Origin: Phocaeicola fibrisolvens
Lineage (GTDB): Bacteria; Bacteroidota; Bacteroidia; Bacteroidales; Bacteroidaceae
Reading direction: 5' to 3'
DNA length: 64,000 nt
Assembly: GCF_025567125.1 (NCBI RefSeq)
Contig: NZ_JAOQJI010000003.1
Location: 62,001 to 126,000, forward strand
The position numbers and the translations under genes were made by a program. The notes beneath the pieces are model-generated. The model was not told where the DNA came from. It saw only the letters and a program-made list of their open reading frames with translations, and ran no database searches. Positions 16,979 through 24,742 of this stretch are shown piece by piece (position 1 is the first letter of the stretch; each line of letters opens with the position of its first letter).

Positions 16979-17623
16979 TTACAAACACAACACCTTGTCA
17001 TACTCCAACGGCAAATGTTTACCGATAGAAGTCACAATCACTCCTGCTCCCTGACGAGTAGCCTCCTCTTTCAAAATACGAGCCATGATTTGTCCGTTGC
17101 CATCATCCAAATGGCTTACCGGTTCATCCAGAAAGAAAAAGTCGGCCGGCTGACACAAGCATCTCACGAAAGCCACACGCTGCTGTTGTCCGTACGACAT
17201 CTTGCCTACTTTTACATCCCACTTGTCGGCAATACCCAGTTGTTCGAACCAATCTTTCACTTGCTGTTTGCGACAGAATCCTGTCAAACCATTCTTCAAC
17301 TGTACATTCTCCCAAGCTGTCAACTCTCCAAAAAGCCGCAGTTCCTGAAACAACATGCTCAACGCACGTTTACGGATAGAAGTCCACTGCTTTACCGTCA
17401 ATTTACGCACATTCTCTCCATCAAACGTAATAATTCCTTGGTAATCGGTGCGATAGCCATAAATAAAACTGCACAATGATGATTTCCCTGTACCTGAGGC
17501 AGCTTCAATCAAGTACATTTTTCCTTTTTGAAAAGCCACCTGCCGGTGCCATACGTCGGACACGATACCGTCTCGTCCGGCGAAGACTTCCGGCAAGGTT
17601 TGCTGTAATTCGATTGTATTCAT
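16979..17623 (-). CDS. ABC transporter ATP-binding protein
   Basis: This 214-residue ATPase has Walker A SGTGKSS (43-49), the signature MSYGQQQRVAF, and Walker B FFFLDEPVSHLDD. The signature is YGQQQ instead of the usual LSGGQ, an accepted variant. Its small size fits the LolD/MacB class that drives FtsX-like permeases, and such a permease is encoded next, 20 bp downstream. Its ATG directly follows the TAA of the DUF4836 gene with no spacer, which suggests translational coupling to that lipoprotein. Confidence 0.9.
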   Translation of the reverse strand: MNTIELQQTLPEVFAGRDGIVSDVWHRQVAFQKGKMYLIEAASGTGKSSLCSFIYGYRTDYQGIITFDGENVRKLTVKQWTSIRKRALSMLFQELRLFGELTAWENVQLKNGLTGFCRKQQVKDWFEQLGIADKWDVKVGKMSYGQQQRVAFVRCLCQPADFFFLDEPVSHLDDGNGQIMARILKEEATRQGAGVIVTSIGKHLPLEYDKVLCL

Positions 17624-19120
17624 TTATTTAGCCAGTAAAAATAACTGTTTCAACACATTTTCTTTATGATCTTTCATCTGCAATACCATACGTACCTTCG
17701 TCGGTTCTTTTGCTTCAATTGTCAAAAAATCCAGCATACCCACGTAAGGCAACTGCGGAAGTGCGGCAGACAACGCCTGAAAATTCAGATTCAAATAAAA
17801 GCGCTTGCCTTTCACATCCTTGGCCCAGCTACAGTCATCCAATGTCAATCCTTTCACGTCACTGTCAATCAGATTCTCGCGGTTGGTCAAATAGAAACGC
17901 TTGTCCTTCACTCCCAGCCAAAGCGAAACCGGTCCGCGTCCCATACCCATCATCGAACCATCCACAGCAACAAACTGATAAGCATTCTTTCCTTTGTCCA
18001 GCAAACGCATCTGTCCGTTAGTCATAGCCAGCAATGGTTTCAAATCTTCAAATGTACGCATGAAGTCACTATTCGTTACATCGGCATACAAAATAAATCC
18101 AGGCGAAAGCGACATTTCCGGCATAGCCAACGCCATATCACCCTTCATGGCCTTGAAGATAGCCTCAAAATCAAGCGGCATCATTGAATTATCCAGTTCC
18201 TGACGTACCGTCGGATTCTCACGCAACAATTCATAGGCCTTTTCTCCATCTACATTAATCCCCATCCAAGCTACAGAATTGGCCGGGAAACACTTCAAAT
18301 ATGAACCTTTCAAAGGTCTCATCACATCGGCCTGTTTCTCCAACAAATCTTTGTAAACCTTGTTGTCGGTCATCGTTTCTACTTCCAACACTGCTTTTCC
18401 TTCCTGAAAATCCAGCGTGGAAAAAGTTTTTAAATCTTGCAGCTTCAAATCAGCAGGCAAACCCATAGTAGCCATGGTCAAATATTCCTTCGGCAATATA
18501 TTCAACGAGGTCACCATAGCAATGTCCTCATCGGCGTCTTTTAGTTTCTTGAAATCCGTTGTACCTGAATACCCTTCCTCGTTTTTCTGACGAAGCCACA
18601 TGGAAGCCTGATGCTGCAAGTCTTTGGGGTTGCCGTTGTGTGCAACCAACAAAAAAGCATCATCCGTCCATGCCATCAGTCCACCGCCACCTATGGTCCA
18701 ACGACAGCCATCTCCATCTGCAGGAGCCTCACATGCCTGCTGTTCGTGAAGTATTGCAATCAAATCTTCCAGCTTATCCTTATCGGCCATACGTATCAGC
18801 GCTCCTCCCATTTCCGTTTGCGGAGTGGCAAAAAAGAACACCCGGTCAGTCAGCCGCAATCCACTTTCCTCCGGATCTTCCATTATTTTATCTATTAAAG
18901 CATCCGCACGACCTTTGAGATTCGTTTTCAGCATCTGCTCTACTGACTTCCGTGTCTGCTCGTCAAGCGCACACTTCCGCACCATCCCATCCACATCCAA
19001 TGAAATTACCATAGCTGCATCTTTCGGCAATGCGTTCGTGTACGTATTACCGCCACTACATGAAGCCAGCATGCACGCCATACCTAGCGCCAAACTTCCT
19101 AACCAATTCAATGTTTTCAT
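17624..19120 (-). CDS. DUF4836 family lipoprotein
   Basis: The 498-residue protein has a lipoprotein signal ending at LASC (Cys 21) and then a long mature domain typical of the Bacteroidales family DUF4836 (N-terminal segment LPKDAAMVISLDVDGMV, later ANSVAWMGINVDGEKAYELL). The function is not known. Its stop codon abuts the start of the ABC ATPase gene, so lipoprotein, ATPase and permease probably form one envelope module. The start lies 29 bp after rsmE. Confidence 0.85.
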   Translation of the reverse strand: MKTLNWLGSLALGMACMLASCSGGNTYTNALPKDAAMVISLDVDGMVRKCALDEQTRKSVEQMLKTNLKGRADALIDKIMEDPEESGLRLTDRVFFFATPQTEMGGALIRMADKDKLEDLIAILHEQQACEAPADGDGCRWTIGGGGLMAWTDDAFLLVAHNGNPKDLQHQASMWLRQKNEEGYSGTTDFKKLKDADEDIAMVTSLNILPKEYLTMATMGLPADLKLQDLKTFSTLDFQEGKAVLEVETMTDNKVYKDLLEKQADVMRPLKGSYLKCFPANSVAWMGINVDGEKAYELLRENPTVRQELDNSMMPLDFEAIFKAMKGDMALAMPEMSLSPGFILYADVTNSDFMRTFEDLKPLLAMTNGQMRLLDKGKNAYQFVAVDGSMMGMGRGPVSLWLGVKDKRFYLTNRENLIDSDVKGLTLDDCSWAKDVKGKRFYLNLNFQALSAALPQLPYVGMLDFLTIEAKEPTKVRMVLQMKDHKENVLKQLFLLAK

Positions 19121-19149
19121 AATCTCATCATTTAAAAGTTACACAAATA

Positions 19150-19851
19150 TTACTTGTAATGTGTTAGATTCATCAAATGAACGGCAACCAGTGCCGCAGT
19201 CTCTGTACGCAAACGCGATTTACCCAAACTGACAGGTTGAAATCCCTTTTCCATTGCCAGTGTCACCTCCTCCGGGCTGAAATCTCCTTCCGGGCCAACT
19301 AATATTACAGCATCCTCATCAGGGTGTAACACGTCCCTCAACAACGGTTTTTCTCCTTCGTAACAGTGGGCAATAAACTTCTGTCCCGAAAAATCACGCT
19401 CCATGAACTTACGAAAATCCGTCATCTCATTCACCACTGGCTTGCGGGCCTTGAGCGATTGTTTTACCGCTGAAACTACAATTTTCTCTATACGATCCGT
19501 CTTTATGACTTTGCGTTCCGAAAAACGACAGTTCAGAAACGTAAGCTCATCAAATCCGATTTCAGTAGCTTTCTCTGCCAGCCACTCCATCCGATCCATG
19601 TTTTTGGTAGGGGCCAATGCCAGATGCAAATGTCCACCCCAAAAAGGTTCCTGTTCTGTTTTTGAAACGATTTTCACCATACAGCGCTTCTGGGTAGCAG
19701 CTGCGATAACCGCCTGATAGAAGAAACCTCTTCCGTCAGTCAGCATCACCTCATCACCAATCCCTAAACGTAACACCCGCAAACAATGTCCCGCTTCTTC
19801 TTCCGGCAATTCCTGTGTATTGGCTATATCAGGAGTATAAAATACATGCAT
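19150..19851 (-). CDS. rsmE: 16S rRNA (uracil-1498-N3)-methyltransferase
   Basis: This SPOUT-fold enzyme makes m3U1498 in 16S rRNA using SAM. An N-terminal PUA-like domain (HCLRVLRLGIGDEVMLTDGRG) is followed by the SPOUT knot with ILVGPEGDFSPEEV and LGKSRLRTETAALVA, the SAM-binding trefoil. The length of 233 is typical. It starts 2 bp after the stop of the DUF151/UVR gene and belongs to the same minus-strand operon. Confidence 0.95.
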   Translation of the reverse strand: MHVFYTPDIANTQELPEEEAGHCLRVLRLGIGDEVMLTDGRGFFYQAVIAAATQKRCMVKIVSKTEQEPFWGGHLHLALAPTKNMDRMEWLAEKATEIGFDELTFLNCRFSERKVIKTDRIEKIVVSAVKQSLKARKPVVNEMTDFRKFMERDFSGQKFIAHCYEGEKPLLRDVLHPDEDAVILVGPEGDFSPEEVTLAMEKGFQPVSLGKSRLRTETAALVAVHLMNLTHYK

Positions 19852-19853
19852 AA

Positions 19854-20525
19854 TTATAGATTATTTTTTCTATTTTCTTTCTTTTGTTCCATTATTTTTC
19901 TCACAGCCTCCGCATATTCGTATTTCTCATGACGAATCGCAATATCCATTTCTCTCTGAAGATCCTCTACCGGCATTATATGCAATAATTCCAATTTCAG
20001 ATCTGCCCCATATTTTTCTGTCGACTCCAATGGCTGTTGTTGAGCAGACAGAAGTCCCTCCTTTGCATATAAAGGGACATCTGCCAATAAAGTAAGTATT
20101 AATGCATCCACCAGCCGTAAATCCAATGCAAATTCATGGCCATCGGCTTTCTGTACATACAATTTTGCCTTCATCTCAAAATTTTCGCACGAATACAACA
20201 CAGCACCTTCGACTTCTGCTCCCAACAAATAAAAAGTTTTCATCATCTGAAAAGGCAGTGCCAATCTGTCGGCCCTCCGTTTGCCCATGGCCATCCACAG
20301 CAAATTTCCTTCTTCGGCCGTCACCACTTCCATTATGAGTCGCTTCTGCGGTCCCTCTTCTTCCAGCACCAACTTCATTGTATTCAGCGACATCATTAAC
20401 TGCTCCGCCTTTTCTGTTTTATCAATCAAGTCATTAAAAGCCAGATCTTCTACAGTTTTTCTCATATCCATAGCTGTAGCCAGATCCTTAACCAGCATCT
20501 TAACTAAATCTTTTGAAACGTCCAT
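19854..20525 (-). CDS. DUF151 (bifunctional nuclease-like) protein with UVR motif
   Basis: The central part (about residues 48-165) resembles the DUF151 domain: a KLVLEEEGPQKRLIMEV strand pair, LLGAEVEGAVLYSC, and DGHEFALDLRLVDALILTLLADVPLYAKEGLL. A C-terminal UVR motif (about 185-217, EMDIAIRHEKYEYAEAVRKI) is the UvrB/UvrC interaction helix pair. The two domains together are known in Bacteroidetes. Nuclease activity is described for some DUF151 proteins, but this copy differs from the consensus, so activity is uncertain. It lies 26 bp after the permease gene and 2 bp before rsmE. Confidence 0.75.
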   Translation of the reverse strand: MDVSKDLVKMLVKDLATAMDMRKTVEDLAFNDLIDKTEKAEQLMMSLNTMKLVLEEEGPQKRLIMEVVTAEEGNLLWMAMGKRRADRLALPFQMMKTFYLLGAEVEGAVLYSCENFEMKAKLYVQKADGHEFALDLRLVDALILTLLADVPLYAKEGLLSAQQQPLESTEKYGADLKLELLHIMPVEDLQREMDIAIRHEKYEYAEAVRKIMEQKKENRKNNL

Positions 20526-20551
20526 ACAGCCAATGGATTAAACACATTTCT

Positions 20552-21811
20552 TTAATTATGTGTATGTTTATATTTAAAAACCAAAGCAAAAGCTACCGCT
20601 ACAACCAATGCATAAATAGAAAAGATGAACCAGGCATGGCTCCATCCCTCCACCTGAGGAGCTGTCGAATTAAAATCCACAAAGCGATTCACTACCGCCT
20701 GTGCACTTAAGGTACCTACCGTAGCCCCAATTCCGTTGGTCATAATGATAAAAAGGCCTTGTGCACTAGAACGAATCGACAAGTCTGTCTCCTTATCCAC
20801 AAACAACGAACCTGAGACATTGAAGAAATCGAATGCCACACCATATACCAACATGGAAAGGACAAACATCCAAACTCCGTCGCCGGGATCACCCAAACCA
20901 AACAAGCCAAACCGAAGTACCCAAGCTATCATGGCAATCAACATTACCCGTTTGATACCGAAACGTCCCAAGAAAAAAGGAATAAGCAAAATACAACACG
21001 TTTCACTCACCTGAGACAACGAAATCAACAGATTGGCATGCTGTACACCAAACGTATTCGCATATTCAGGGATGGCACTAAAACTGGTAATAAACGGGTT
21101 TGCAAAACCATTCGTAATCTGCAGTGAGACACCCAACAGCATAGAAAAGATAAAAAATATTGCCATTTTACGGTCCTTAAAAAGCAGAAAAGCCTTCAAT
21201 CCCAAAGCTTCAACCAAAGATTTATGTCCACCGTTTCCACGACTTACCGGACACTCCGGAAGTGTACAAGAATATATAGCTAGTACTACTCCCCAAGCTG
21301 CACAAGTGAAAAACTGCATGTAGTTGGCCTGAAAGCCCATTAAATCGACCAGCCACATAGAACAAATAAAGCCGATTGTCCCAAACGTACGGATGGGAGG
21401 AAAAGCCTTAATTGTGTCCAGACCAGCCTTGTCAAGCGCAGTATAGGCTACTGAATTTGACAAAGCCAAAGTCGGCATATAAAAAGCAACACTCACAGAA
21501 TAAAAGGCAAATAAAGCCGGGAATTCCACCTGTGCTCCCATTGTCATGCCATAATAGCCTGCCCCCGCCATAAACAAGGCAGCCAGCAAATGACTCAATC
21601 CCAGCAATCGCTGAGCCGGAATCCACCTGTCGGCAATAATACCTAATACAGCTGGCATAAACAACGACACAATTCCCTGCATAGCATAAAATATACCTAT
21701 ATGTCCTCCCAGTCCGACGCTAGCCAAATACGTACCCATTGAGGTCAGATACGCTCCCCACACGGCAAACTGCAGGAAGTTCATCACAATCAGTCTTAAC
21801 TTAATACTCAT
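20552..21811 (-). CDS. MFS nucleoside permease (NupG/XapB family)
   Basis: This 419-residue inner-membrane protein has twelve predicted hydrophobic segments. It begins with the family sequence KLRLIVMNFLQFAVWGAYLT and contains PPIRTFGTIGFICSMW, typical of nucleoside:H+ symporters. It probably imports nucleosides. It starts 19 bp after the SLBB-protein stop and is followed by the DUF151/UVR gene. The start at 21811 is the first ATG of the conserved N-terminus. Confidence 0.87.
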   Translation of the reverse strand: MSIKLRLIVMNFLQFAVWGAYLTSMGTYLASVGLGGHIGIFYAMQGIVSLFMPAVLGIIADRWIPAQRLLGLSHLLAALFMAGAGYYGMTMGAQVEFPALFAFYSVSVAFYMPTLALSNSVAYTALDKAGLDTIKAFPPIRTFGTIGFICSMWLVDLMGFQANYMQFFTCAAWGVVLAIYSCTLPECPVSRGNGGHKSLVEALGLKAFLLFKDRKMAIFFIFSMLLGVSLQITNGFANPFITSFSAIPEYANTFGVQHANLLISLSQVSETCCILLIPFFLGRFGIKRVMLIAMIAWVLRFGLFGLGDPGDGVWMFVLSMLVYGVAFDFFNVSGSLFVDKETDLSIRSSAQGLFIIMTNGIGATVGTLSAQAVVNRFVDFNSTAPQVEGWSHAWFIFSIYALVVAVAFALVFKYKHTHN

Positions 21812-21830
21812 AATATATTCGATTTAATGG

Positions 21831-24296
21831 TTATTTCATCATTGTGGCCAATGAAGCCAACATTGTGGCCAACGAAGCAAAAGAAGTAGCATTGGATATT
21901 ATCGTGGCAAAATTAAACTTCTTCGTCTTGTTAGGTACCACAATCTCACAACCTGGCTCAATTTGCTTCTTTCCGTTTCCTTTCACCTCGGCTACCTGAC
22001 CATTCATATAAATAATAAATTTCTGATTCTTCTTGGCATTGACAGAATACCCTCCAGCCTGGCTCAGGTAATATTTCACGCTTTTCCCTTTCGCATACGA
22101 TACTGTATTGGGCATCATGACAGCTCCATTCACCTTTACGGTATTATTATACTCAGGCACCATCAGTACATCTCCTTCGCGCAATACCAGATCTGCATCA
22201 CTTCCCGGATTGGCCAAAGCAGCCTCCAAGTCTATCCCGACCGTATATGTACTGTCGACCTTTAAACCCAACGTATTGGCCATAGCGGCTCCGATTTCAC
22301 GACGCATCATCTTCACCACATCCTCCATCCTGCGCAGTTCCTCTTCATTCGCGACCCGACGCAATTTTGCTCCTCGCACGTATGCAAACCGGCTCACTCC
22401 TCCAGCTCGTTCTACCAGACTACTCAAACGTTCATTCTTTGTATTCAACGTATAATCACCCTGATACAAAACTTCCCCTTCTATCGTCACATTCAATTGT
22501 TCCGCATAACTAGGGCTACGCCGTACAAATACCTGATCATAAGGCTGCAATGTAAAACCAGGTTCTCCATCTACAATAAAGCCATCTTTCAAGCCAAAAG
22601 AAAAATTTTGTCCAATAATATCGGGTTCAGTAGTGCTTTTCGAGTTACGGATTCGGCGGGATACATCCACACGCACCGTAGAAGCAGACTCTTTCAGACC
22701 TCCTGCCGTAATTACCAAATCTTCCAGGCTCATGTGGTCTGCATAAGTATAACTGCCAGGCCGATTCACCTCACCACTAATCGTGACTTTCCCCATGTCC
22801 TGCAAATCATGTATGCTTGGAATGTATAACACATCGTTCTTTTGCAAAGCTATATCAGGCGATGTCCCGGCTAAAATTCCTTCAATATTTACCGGCAAAA
22901 CCTCCCGTGTCAGATTCTCCCGTTCCCGATAAAGTACGGCACGTGCTGTAAAAGCCTCTCCCAACAATCCATCAGCTTTCTCTACAAGCTGACGCACCGT
23001 ATTTAGAGATCCGCTTAATTCATATATTCCCGGATGATATACAGCTCCTTTGACCTCCAATCGGTTTTTAAAGCGATTCAGAATAGAATCTACTGTTACC
23101 CAGTCTCCATCTTGCAATTTAAAGGTCGAAAAATTCAATTCATCCACAGTAGCCACAGAAAACTCCTTTCCATCCTGCCGCAACACCCTGATACTTTTCT
23201 TGTATCCATCAGAAGAGAATCCACCTGCATATTTCAACAAGGTCGCAGCCGACTCACCTTTTTTCATTTCATAAAACATCGGGCGCTTTACCTTTCCTGT
23301 AATTTTAACAAGCTCCTCATAGGTAGGTACGATTATCACATCGCCATCCTGTAGATGAATATCATCTTGAATCTGTCCCCTCATGATGTAATCATACACA
23401 TCCAAATGAGCCACTGTTTTTCCTCCACGCGCCACTTGCACATTACGCAGGCTACCAATATCGCTCACACCTCCTGCTACATAAAGAGCATAAAAGACCG
23501 TAGAAAGTGAAGATAAAGAATAAGTACCCGGTGCCATCACCTCTCCCATTACATTCACCTGAATTGTACGAATATTACCCAAAGTAACACGAATATTGTT
23601 TCCCGAGTCCGCATAAATCTTACTCAATTCCTGTTTTAACAAGCGCCGGGCTTCTTTTATAGTTGTATTATTCAGAAAAACGGGCCCCAAATTGGGGATA
23701 TTCACATAGCCATCAGGCGAAACTGCAAGCTTCAATGTAGTCTGACTGGCTCCCCAGACATCAACAATCACTTCGTCTCCTGGCCCCAAACGATAATTTT
23801 CCGGTGTAGCCATATTCAAGTTAGGCTGGAATGTCAATTTCTCAATATTAAAGATATTGCGCCCGAAGACATCGTTCTCACCCGCAGGTTCCGTCATCAG
23901 TCCCCGACGCTTCTCCATACTTTTTTTCATTTCATCCGACCATCGGCTCGCATCCTGAGTACCTGTTGCCTGCGACTGTTCCGAGGTATTTGATTCTTTT
24001 CTTACACGACTGACTTTTTCATCCGAATTTGACTTCGACGCTACCTCTGTTTCCGTATCCGATGATACAGAAGAATCCAATGCACCCGAATAAGTAGATT
24101 TCAACCGCAACAACTGTTCCTGAGTCGCTCCCTTCGCCAACAACTCCATGGCAATGGTCTGCTGGTCTTTCCCCTCCAAATATGCCTGTTTTGCATATTC
24201 TATAATCTGGCTGTCCGTCATCCCACTTTGAGCATACACACTCGCCCCGCCAAGCAGACATAACCACAGCACCAATCTTGCGAACTGTTTTCTCAT
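21831..24296 (-). CDS. SLBB-domain polysaccharide export protein (Wza-like)
   Basis: The 821-residue secreted protein has a signal peptide (residues 1-22, cleaved after VYA). A Ser/Thr/Glu-rich linker region follows (about 70-125), then a Poly_export domain (about 160-235, LGPGDEVIVDVWGASQTTL) and a string of SLBB repeats (for example GEVMAPGTYSLSSLSTV, GAVYHPGIYELSGSL, GEVNRPGSYTYADHMSL). The C-terminal hydrophobic stretch (about 800-821) may be an amphipathic or membrane helix. Such proteins form outer-membrane capsule or exopolysaccharide channels. No Wzc/Wzz-like or glycosyltransferase gene is adjacent, so it is an orphan export channel at the head of a seven-gene minus-strand run. Confidence 0.88.
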   Translation of the reverse strand: MRKQFARLVLWLCLLGGASVYAQSGMTDSQIIEYAKQAYLEGKDQQTIAMELLAKGATQEQLLRLKSTYSGALDSSVSSDTETEVASKSNSDEKVSRVRKESNTSEQSQATGTQDASRWSDEMKKSMEKRRGLMTEPAGENDVFGRNIFNIEKLTFQPNLNMATPENYRLGPGDEVIVDVWGASQTTLKLAVSPDGYVNIPNLGPVFLNNTTIKEARRLLKQELSKIYADSGNNIRVTLGNIRTIQVNVMGEVMAPGTYSLSSLSTVFYALYVAGGVSDIGSLRNVQVARGGKTVAHLDVYDYIMRGQIQDDIHLQDGDVIIVPTYEELVKITGKVKRPMFYEMKKGESAATLLKYAGGFSSDGYKKSIRVLRQDGKEFSVATVDELNFSTFKLQDGDWVTVDSILNRFKNRLEVKGAVYHPGIYELSGSLNTVRQLVEKADGLLGEAFTARAVLYRERENLTREVLPVNIEGILAGTSPDIALQKNDVLYIPSIHDLQDMGKVTISGEVNRPGSYTYADHMSLEDLVITAGGLKESASTVRVDVSRRIRNSKSTTEPDIIGQNFSFGLKDGFIVDGEPGFTLQPYDQVFVRRSPSYAEQLNVTIEGEVLYQGDYTLNTKNERLSSLVERAGGVSRFAYVRGAKLRRVANEEELRRMEDVVKMMRREIGAAMANTLGLKVDSTYTVGIDLEAALANPGSDADLVLREGDVLMVPEYNNTVKVNGAVMMPNTVSYAKGKSVKYYLSQAGGYSVNAKKNQKFIIYMNGQVAEVKGNGKKQIEPGCEIVVPNKTKKFNFATIISNATSFASLATMLASLATMMK

Positions 24297-24324
24297 TCTG
24301 TCTATAATTTTATCGTTTTAAGGA

Positions 24325-24356
24325 CAAAGATACATGTTTACGAGATAACCACCAAG
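24325..24356 (-). promoter_or_regulatory. promoter of the SLBB-to-permease operon
   Basis: On the minus strand, TATCTTTG (24332-24325) is a perfect -7 box. CTTG (24356-24353), 20 bp upstream, is a near match to the -33 TTTG. It lies 28 bp before the ATG. Confidence 0.65.
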
Positions 24357-24530
24357 TTTACAGCTATCCTAATAAAAAACGATACTATGAAAAATGGAAA
24401 AAATCTGTCAAATAAAAAATACGAATCCTTTTTCTAGCTCCTATTATTTATCAAACCAATCGAGATAGGAAATCGCCAGAATTCAAAACATAAATATTGT
24501 TAATTCTTCGCAAATATAAGCCCTATAAAC

Positions 24531-24560
24531 ATGTTACATAACATAAAAGCATTATCTTTG
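24531..24560 (+). promoter_or_regulatory. promoter of the short RNA, with palindrome at the -33 position
   Basis: TATCTTTG (24553-24560) is a perfect -7 box. In place of a TTTG at -33 there is the palindrome ATGTTA-CA-TAACAT (24531-24544), which could be an operator. Confidence 0.6.
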
Positions 24561-24565
24561 CATCG

Positions 24566-24630
24566 TGTTTTTCATGGTATTAGATTTAAGGTTAATGAAG
24601 ATTGGGAGTCTGGGAAGATTCCCTTTTTTT
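24566..24630 (+). ncRNA. orphan short transcript or leader with intrinsic terminator
   Basis: About 65 bases lie between a perfect -7 box and a strong terminator: GGGAGTC (24604-24610) pairs with GATTCCC (24617-24623) around a 6-base loop, one pair being G-U, and seven T follow. An ATG at 24574 opens a frame reading MVLDLRLMKIGSLG, which runs into the terminator hairpin. It could therefore be a small RNA, a small peptide gene or an attenuation leader. No plus-strand gene lies downstream, since the next gene (PBP) is convergent. I have the impression that closely similar leaders recur in Bacteroides genomes but cannot verify this here. Confidence 0.6.
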
Positions 24631-24679
24631 ATACTCATTCATTCCATCCAATCATCCGATTTAGAAGTTAAAATATTGC

Positions 24680-24713
24680 CAAAAAAAGGACCGCCTCGAG
24701 TGAAGCAGTCCTT
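24680..24713 (-). terminator. terminator of the PBP1A gene
   Basis: On the minus strand, AAGGACTGC and GCGGTCCTT (one G-U pair) form a 9-bp stem with a 10-base loop, followed by a run of T. It lies about 30 bp after the stop codon. Confidence 0.85.
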
Positions 24714-24742
24714 AACTCTATTTCTATTCTTTATTATTTCAG

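Larger units (their letters stand above)
24297..24742. other. intergenic region with two promoters, a short RNA and a terminator
   Basis: This 446-bp stretch has no conventional gene. It contains the minus-strand promoter of the SLBB operon (near 24325-24356), a plus-strand short transcript (about 24566-24630) and the terminator of the PBP gene (24680-24713). The region from 24360 to 24525 shows nothing I recognise. Confidence 0.7.
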
